Shown: one piece after another, positions 58,522 through 64,000 of the stretch
Layout of the letters: every line of letters starts with the position of its first letter
How positions within the stretch are numbered: the stretch's first letter is position 1
Notes under the pieces: generated by a model
The model's input: the letters and a program-made list of their open reading frames with translations, nothing else
Told to the model about the DNA's origin: nothing
Database searches by the model: none
Origin: SZAS-79 sp963844255
GTDB lineage: Bacteria > Pseudomonadota > Gammaproteobacteria > Burkholderiales > SG8-39
Length of the DNA stretch: 64,000 nucleotides
Assembly (NCBI GenBank): GCA_963844255.1
Contig: CAWJNP010000033.1
Coordinates: 40,917-104,916 of the forward strand
Direction: 5' to 3'
Translations under genes and position numbers: made by a program

Positions 58522-59595
58522 GTGCAACTCATAAACGATATCTTCCTGCGCGCGCTTGCGCGCCAGCCGACCGAGTACACGCCCATCTGGCTGATGCGCC
58601 AGGCCGGTCGTTACCTGCCCGAATACAACGCCACGCGCAAGAAGGCAGGCAGCTTCCTGGCGCTCGCCAAGAATCCTGCTTACGCCACGGAAGTGACGCT
58701 GCAGCCGCTCGAACGGTTCCCGCTCGATGCGGCGATTCTCTTCTCGGACATCCTGACCATCCCGGACGCCATGGGGCTGGGACTGTATTTTGCAGAAGGC
58801 GAAGGGCCCCGTTTCGAGCGGCCGCTGCGCGATGAAGCTGCGATCATGGCGCTCACAGCGCCGGACCCGGGTGGTGAATTGCGCTATGTGACCGACGCGG
58901 TGCGCGAAATTCGCAAGGCGCTCCGCGGACGCGTACCGCTGATCGGGTTTTCCGGGAGTCCCTACACCCTCGCCTGCTACATGGTCGAAGGCGGCGGCAG
59001 CGACGACTACCGCAACCTGAAGGCGATGCTTTACGGGCGGCCGGACCTGCTGCACAGGATTCTCGAGGTGAACGCCCAGGCAGTCACTTCGTACCTCAAT
59101 GCGCAGATCGAAGCCGGCGCACAGGCGGTCATGATCTTCGACACCTGGGGCGGCAATCTCACGAGTGCCGGCTATGAAGAATTTTCTCTTGCCTACTCGC
59201 GACGCGTAATCTCGGGACTGACCCGGGAACACGAAGGGCGGAAGGTGCCCTGCATCCTATTTACCAAAGGCGGCGGGCAATGGCTGGAGGCGATGGCGGA
59301 CAGCGGCTGCGACGCGCTAGGAATCGACTGGAGTACGAATCTGGGCGATGCGCGCGATCGCGTCGGTGCGCGCGTCGCGCTGCAGGGAAATCTCGATCCG
59401 GGCGTACTCCATGCCTCGCCAGATCGGGTGCGCAGCGAGGCACGCAAGGTGCTGGATGCGTTCGGAAATGCGCCGGGCCACGTGTTCAACCTGGGGCACG
59501 GGATTTCACAATTTACGCCCCCGGACAATGTCGCCGCGCTTACGGAAGAAGTGCACACTTACAGTACGAAACTGCGCTCGTCTGGTGCGCGCTGA
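58522..59595 (+). CDS. hemE: Uroporphyrinogen decarboxylase
   Basis: HemE (357 aa) decarboxylates uroporphyrinogen III to coproporphyrinogen III in haem synthesis. PIWLMRQAGRYLPEY near residues 21-35 supplies the conserved Arg residues, with FSDILTIPDAMGLGL near 73-87 (Asp) and GFSGSPYTLACYMVEG near 148-163. The GTG at 58522 starts just before the family N-terminus and 8 nt after the EVE gene; the frame is open further upstream only as a shadow of that gene. The C-terminal FNLGHGISQFTPP is near 324-336. Confidence 0.95.
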   Translation: MQLINDIFLRALARQPTEYTPIWLMRQAGRYLPEYNATRKKAGSFLALAKNPAYATEVTLQPLERFPLDAAILFSDILTIPDAMGLGLYFAEGEGPRFERPLRDEAAIMALTAPDPGGELRYVTDAVREIRKALRGRVPLIGFSGSPYTLACYMVEGGGSDDYRNLKAMLYGRPDLLHRILEVNAQAVTSYLNAQIEAGAQAVMIFDTWGGNLTSAGYEEFSLAYSRRVISGLTREHEGRKVPCILFTKGGGQWLEAMADSGCDALGIDWSTNLGDARDRVGARVALQGNLDPGVLHASPDRVRSEARKVLDAFGNAPGHVFNLGHGISQFTPPDNVAALTEEVHTYSTKLRSSGAR

Positions 59596-59647
59596 ATTTA
59601 GCGCAAGTCCCGCGGCTCCGGCGCAGATTACATACGCGGGGCTTGAC

Positions 59648-59847
59648 TTATGCACAAATACAGGTTCCCGCCCGAGAAACGCCCTTTTCCCGACGAGCCT
59701 CTGGGAAGGCTCACGCAACCGACTGTATTTAAAACATTAAATCTAGTCAATTTTGCCTCGCTACAGACAGAACCCCGCATAGCTGCAGGAAGTTACGCCA
59801 AGATGACCGCGTTACCCACAAACTTATCCACAACATTTTGTGGGTAA
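59648..59847. promoter_or_regulatory. DnaA-box cluster with A+T-rich core between hemE and priA
   Basis: Four 9-mers fit the DnaA box: TTATGCACA (59648-59656), TTACCCACA (59812-59820), TTATCCACA (59824-59832, exact consensus) and an inverted TTACCCACA (59839-59847). The outer two of the right-hand group are arms of a perfect 11-bp inverted repeat (59812-59822 with 59837-59847) that encloses the consensus box. An A+T-rich stretch (59726-59754) separates the left box from the group. The 375-nt gap 59596-59970 contains no supported gene. It could be a replication origin, a DnaA-titration site or a DnaA-regulated promoter. Confidence 0.65.
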
Positions 59848-59970
59848 GAGAATAGGCCTTTCGCGTGAATGGTTACGGGCAATTTCGCGAGTCTTGAAAT
59901 CAACTCATGCCGATAACTGCTTGGTACCCCGACGAATTTTATCGACTGGGGTGAGGCTCTCAGAGGAAGC

Positions 59971-62143
59971 ATGAAGATCGCCCGAGTCGCGCTCGATGTG
60001 CCGTTACCGCGGCTGTTCGATTATGCATGCCCCGAGTCGGTCGATGTGGCAGTCGGCGCCCGGGTAATCGTTCCGTTCGGCACCCGCCGGCTGGTGGGCG
60101 TAGTCGTTGAACATGCGGAGGGCACAAACATCGACCCGGCCAAGATCCGGACGGTGGAATGCGTACTGGAGGATGCACCCGCGCTACCGGCCGACTGGAT
60201 CGAGTTGATGCGTTTTCTCTCCGGGTACTATCAACGCCCGCTAGGCGAAACGATCATCGCCTCGCTCCCGCCCCGGCTGCGGTCACTGAAACCCCTGCCC
60301 CGGGCGGATCGGATTTTCTGGGCGGCTGCCAGTCCTTTCCCCGGCGAAAAAGACCTGCGCCCCGGCCGCAAGCGCGATCTTCTGGCCAGAATCGCGACCT
60401 TCGATGTCGTGGATGAAGACCGGCTATTGTCCGCAGATCCGAGGATTCGCAGCGTAGAGCGTGTCGCCTTGCGCGCGCTGGCCAAGGACGGCTGGATCAC
60501 GCCCGCCTTGCCATCTGGAGGCGCGCGCTTCGAAGCCGGCCATGCGCTTACACCCACGCAGGACGCGGTCCTTGCCGGGATCCTTGAGTCGCTGGGAAGC
60601 TTCAAACCCTTCCTCCTGCACGGGGTGACCGGGAGCGGAAAGACCGAGATCTATCTGCACTTGATCGCCGAAGTGCTGAGGCGGCGCGCGCAGGCACTCG
60701 TGCTGGTGCCCGAGATCGGGCTCACCCCCCAGCTTGAAGCAAGATTCCGCACCGCGTTTCCTGACGCGGTGATCAGCCTGTTGCACAGCGGCCTCGACGA
60801 GTCGGCGCGGACTTCGGGATGGCTGCGTGCGGCCCGTGGAGAAGCAGGCATCGTGCTCGGCACGCGCATGGCCGTGCTCGCCCCGCTGCCACGCCTCGCG
60901 CTGGTGGTTGTCGACGAAGAGCACGACAGCTCGTTCAAGCAGCAGGAAGGCCTGCGCTACTCAGGGCGCGATGCCGCCGTGTTTCGAGCGCGCCAGGCCG
61001 GGGTACCGATCATCCTCGGCACGGCCACACCGTCGCTTGAGACCTATTCGAACGCACTTGCAGGCCGCTATGCCCTGGTCGAGTTGTCAGAGCGCGCCTC
61101 CCCCGGCGCCCGCATGCCGGTGGTACGTACGATTGATCTGCGCAGTGAGCCCGAGGTCCAAGGACTTGCACCTTCACTGACTGCAGCGCTCCAGGCGCGC
61201 ATGGACCGCGGTGAACAGAGCCTGGTGTTCATTAATCGCAGGGGCTATGCACCCGTTCTCGCCTGCGCCGCCTGCGGCTGGATGGCGGGTTGTTCGCGCT
61301 GTACCGCGCGCCTGGTAATGCACTCCACCGACCGTCGGATGCGCTGCCACCACTGCGGCCTGGAAGAACCGATTCCGCGCGCCTGCCCGCAGTGCGGCGA
61401 TGTAGATCTGCACGCGCTCGGCCGGGGCACGCAGCGGGTGGAAGAGACCCTGGCTGCGCGCTTTCCGGGTGCGCGACTGGTCCGGATAGATCGGGATACG
61501 GCGCGGCGCAAGTCGCTTATCGGGGACGCTTGAATCGGTACGTGACGGCGGAGCGGACATCCTCATCGGGACGCAGATGATCGCCAAGGGGCACGATTTC
61601 CCCGGCCTGACCCTGGTCTGCGTGCTGAATGCGGACAGCGCGTTGGTCTCGACCGACTATCGCGCAGGTGAACGCCTGTTTGCCACGCTCATGCAGGTCG
61701 CAGGGCGCGCCGGCCGGCGCGAGCGTCTGGGCGAAGTCCTGGTGCAGACCCGGTTTCCGGGGCACCCGCTGTACGTCGCCCTTGCGCATCACGATTACGC
61801 GGGCTTTGCGCGTTCGCAACTGGCCGAGCGCGAAGCCGCAGGATTTCCTCCCAGCGTGTTCGAGGCATCCCTGCGCGCGGAGAGCGGGAAACTTGCCGAT
61901 GCGCTCTCATTTCTGCGCAAGGCTGCCGAACTGGTTGAGCCGCCCGCCGGCGTGCGCATCTACGATCCGGTTCCGCATGTAATCACCCGTCGTGCAAACC
62001 TGGAACGCGCGCAGTTGCTCGTTCAATCCCGTTCCCGCCCGGCAATGCAGGGCTTCCTGCACGCGTGGAATGAAGCACTGTACGAAAATCAGGACCGCGA
62101 CGTGCGCTGGTACCTGGATGTGGACCCGATCGAGTTCGATTGA
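59971..62143 (+). CDS. priA: Primosomal protein N' (PriA helicase), one apparent frameshift
   Basis: Replication-restart helicase; two frames together encode about 723 aa, the normal PriA length. N-terminal DNA-binding domain from ARVALDVPLPRLFDYACP, Walker A GVTGSGKTEIYLH near residue 220, DEEH box VVVDEEHDSSFKQQEG near 315, and a Cys-rich zinc region from about 430 (CAACG, CSRC, CHHCG, CPQCG). The frame breaks in GGGG at 61522-61525: removing one G restores ...SLIG-TLESVRDGGADILIGTQ and the rest. ATG 59971 has a strong AGAGGA 5 nt upstream. Since PriA is usually important for growth, a sequence error in the homopolymer is the simplest reading. Confidence 0.88.
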
Positions 62144-62204
62144 CGCAGGGGAACCTCTGGGCGGTTCCCCCGCACCCCCTCCCCGAAGAGTATAGGGGCG
62201 CGGG

Positions 62205-62210
62205 TATAAT
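62205..62210 (+). promoter_or_regulatory. TATAAT -10 element before argS
   Basis: A perfect TATAAT lies 31 nt upstream of the argS ATG, in a short G+C-rich spacer after priA. The region 16-18 nt further upstream has no clear -35 hexamer, so strength is uncertain. Confidence 0.45.
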
Positions 62211-62241
62211 TCGGGCCCCTCGCGGTAGCAGGTTCATCGTT

Positions 62242-63993
62242 ATGCAGTTCGACATCAAATCCCACGTGACCGGGCTGTTTCGCGGCGCCCTGGCCACGGT
62301 AGCGCCCGAGGCGGACGATACGCAAATACTGCTCGAGCGCCCGAAACAGCCGGAACACGGCGACCTCGCCTGCAACCTCGCAATGCAGCTGGCGAAGAAG
62401 CTGAAAACCAATCCGCGCCAGCTGGCTGAACGCATTGTCGACGCACTGAAGGCACTGCCCGAATTCGGCGAAGGCTACGTCGACGCCGTGGAGATAGCCG
62501 GCGCGGGCTTCATCAACCTGCGACTGTCGGCCAGGACCAAGCAGGCCGTGGTGGCGCGCATCCTCGCCGAAGGTGCGGACTTCGGCCGCGCGCAGCCCAA
62601 CGGCCGTAGGATCCAGGTCGAATTCGTGTCCGCCAACCCGACCGGCCCGCTCCACGTCGGACACGGTCGCGGCGCAGCCTACGGCGCGAGTCTCGCGAAT
62701 CTGCTCGCGTTCTGCGGTGACAGCGTCACGCGGGAGTTCTATATAAACGATGCCGGCCGGCAGATGGACATCCTTGCGACCTCGGTCTGGCTGCGATACC
62801 TGGAATCCCGGGGTGCCACGGTCGAATTTCCGGAAGACGGCTACCGCGCCGACTACGTCCGCGCAATCGCGCTAGAACTCGACAGGCAGCACCTGGAACG
62901 ATTTGCACGGGACGTGGCCTCATTGCCCACTGCGACGCCCGGCGAAGACGCCGATGCCGCACTGGATGCGCTGATTTCGAGAACCAAGTCGCTGCTCGGA
63001 GACGACTGGCGGGCGCTGCACCGCTTCGCCCTCGAACAGATGCTGGCCGATCAGAAGAACGACCTCGGCGAATTCGGGGTCGCCTACGACCTGTGGTTTT
63101 CCGAGCAGTCGCTGCACGATGACGGCGAGGTCGAACGCGCGATGGGCGAGCTGAAGGCGCGCGGACATCTGCACGAAAAAGACGGCGCACTGTGGTTCCG
63201 TTCGACCGCCTTCGGTGACGAAAAGGACCGTGTGGTCCGGCGCGAGAACGGGCAGTACACCTACTTTGCGTCCGACATCGCCTACCACCTGAACAAGTAC
63301 GCGCGCGGATTCGACCGCATCATCGACGTCTGGGGTGCCGACCACCACGGGTACATTCCGCGCGTCAAAGGGGCGCTCAGTGCGCTGGGGCTGGACCCGG
63401 AACGGCTCACCGTGGCGCTGGTGCAGTTCGCCGTGCTCTATCGACAGGGCGAAAAAGTGGCGATGGGCAAGCGCTCGGGCGATTTCGTCACGCTGCGCGA
63501 TCTGCGCAACGAAGTCGGCAATGATGCGGCAAGGTTCTTCTACGTCCTGCGAAAATCGGACCAGCATCTGGATTTCGACCTGGACCTGGCCAAGAGCCAG
63601 TCAAATGACAATCCGGTGTACTACGTCCAGTACGCCCACGCGAGGGTATGCAGCGTATTCAGCCAGCTGGGCGATGATGCTGCGCAGGTCGCGCACACGC
63701 TGAACAATGCGCCGATCGGGATGCTGCTCGATCCACGCGAACTCACGCTGATGCAGCGCCTGGGGGAATATCCCGAGGTACTGCAAACCGCGGCGCGCGA
63801 CATGGCGCCGCACACCGTGGCCTTCTTCCTGCGTGACCTCGCGGCAGACTTTCACAGCTACTATAATGCCGAGCGCATCCTTGTCGAGGATGCGACACTT
63901 GCCAAGGCGCGCCTTGCACTGTGCGCCGCGACCCGCCATGTGCTTGCCGGCGGACTCGCGCTGCTCGGCGTAAGCGCTCCAGAAAGGATGTAG
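62242..63993 (+). CDS. argS: Arginyl-tRNA synthetase
   Basis: Class I synthetase of 583 aa charging tRNA-Arg. The N-terminal Add-1 domain (1-110) precedes the catalytic Rossmann fold with FVSANPTGPLHVGHGRGAAYG near residues 129-149 (HIGH motif as HVGH). YFASDIAYHLNKY near 340 and the KMSK-equivalent region KVAMGKRSGDFVTL near 405-418 follow. The C-terminal DALR anticodon-binding domain ends the protein. ATG 62242 matches the family start. It is the last gene in the window. Confidence 0.95.
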   Translation: MQFDIKSHVTGLFRGALATVAPEADDTQILLERPKQPEHGDLACNLAMQLAKKLKTNPRQLAERIVDALKALPEFGEGYVDAVEIAGAGFINLRLSARTKQAVVARILAEGADFGRAQPNGRRIQVEFVSANPTGPLHVGHGRGAAYGASLANLLAFCGDSVTREFYINDAGRQMDILATSVWLRYLESRGATVEFPEDGYRADYVRAIALELDRQHLERFARDVASLPTATPGEDADAALDALISRTKSLLGDDWRALHRFALEQMLADQKNDLGEFGVAYDLWFSEQSLHDDGEVERAMGELKARGHLHEKDGALWFRSTAFGDEKDRVVRRENGQYTYFASDIAYHLNKYARGFDRIIDVWGADHHGYIPRVKGALSALGLDPERLTVALVQFAVLYRQGEKVAMGKRSGDFVTLRDLRNEVGNDAARFFYVLRKSDQHLDFDLDLAKSQSNDNPVYYVQYAHARVCSVFSQLGDDAAQVAHTLNNAPIGMLLDPRELTLMQRLGEYPEVLQTAARDMAPHTVAFFLRDLAADFHSYYNAERILVEDATLAKARLALCAATRHVLAGGLALLGVSAPERM

Positions 63994-64000
63994 CCCAGCA

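Noticed and set aside
59650..59847. 65-codon plus-strand frame in the hemE-priA gap
   Set aside because: It spans the DnaA boxes, has no ribosome-binding site and no recognisable domain; the region is better explained as non-coding.
1..64000. CRISPR arrays, transposases, tRNA or rRNA genes
   Set aside because: No repeat-spacer array, transposase-like protein, cloverleaf or rRNA segment was recognised.

Overview
The window looks like a chromosomal segment of a high-GC Gram-negative bacterium, most likely a betaproteobacterium. The evidence is the core gene order zapB-like / zapA / 6S RNA / EVE protein / hemE / priA / argS, a B12-riboswitch-controlled TonB receptor, and many lipopolysaccharide genes. 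I cannot place it below class. No transposase, tRNA, rRNA or CRISPR array was seen.

Layout. (1) 1-8.3 kb: LPS core and ligase genes: a WaaE-type transferase, a DUF4254 protein, three GT9 (heptosyltransferase-like) enzymes, a WaaL-type O-antigen ligase, a GT4 enzyme and a sugar epimerase. (2) 8.3-13.1 kb: manC, a CgeB-like glycosyltransferase, a WecB/WbpI-type 2-epimerase and a GT2 enzyme. (3) 13.1-23.3 kb, mostly minus strand: three SDR epimerases, an AsnB-type amidotransferase and the full wbpE-D-B-A set for UDP-2,3-diacetamido-2,3-dideoxy-glucuronic acid. An O-acyltransferase gene lies between asnB and wbpE on the plus strand. The SDR trio, AsnB and wbp set resemble the Bordetella wbm/wlb O-antigen region. 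(4) 23.7-37.6 kb, plus strand and visibly richer in A+T: a tightly overlapped operon with two SDRs, a methyltransferase, a deacetylase-like protein, a second AsnB, a formyltransferase, WbqC, a glycosyltransferase, two Wzt-type ATPases (the first frameshifted), one Wzm permease, another methyltransferase and a second CgeB-like glycosyltransferase. (5) 37.6-43.7 kb, minus strand: a CDP-6-deoxyhexose set (glucose-1-phosphate cytidylyltransferase, CDP-glucose 4,6-dehydratase, C-methyltransferase, 3,5-epimerase, RmlD-like reductase) with its own Wzm/Wzt pair. (6) 43.8-54.5 kb: a GT2 enzyme, rmlC-rmlA-gmd-rmlB, a GT9 gene with apparent frameshift(s), GT4 enzymes, msbA and a WaaQ-type heptosyltransferase. 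(7) 54.6-64 kb: btuB-like receptor and riboswitch, zapB-like, zapA, 6S RNA, EVE protein, hemE, a cluster of four DnaA boxes, priA (one apparent frameshift) and argS.

How it works together: nucleotide-sugar enzymes supply a diacetamido-uronic acid (and probably its amide), a GDP-mannose-derived sugar, dTDP-6-deoxyhexose precursors and a CDP-linked, probably C-methylated deoxyhexose. Cytoplasmic glycosyltransferases build the glycan. ABC-2 exporters move it across the inner membrane and WaaL joins it to lipid A-core, which MsbA flips. No Wzx flippase, Wzy polymerase or initiating phosphoglycosyltransferase was found, so export appears ABC-dependent. The most unusual points are the two NBD genes feeding one permease, the CDP-branched-sugar/exporter unit, an RmlD homologue with Arg at the catalytic Lys position, three genes with apparent single-base frameshifts, and the DnaA-box cluster between hemE and priA.
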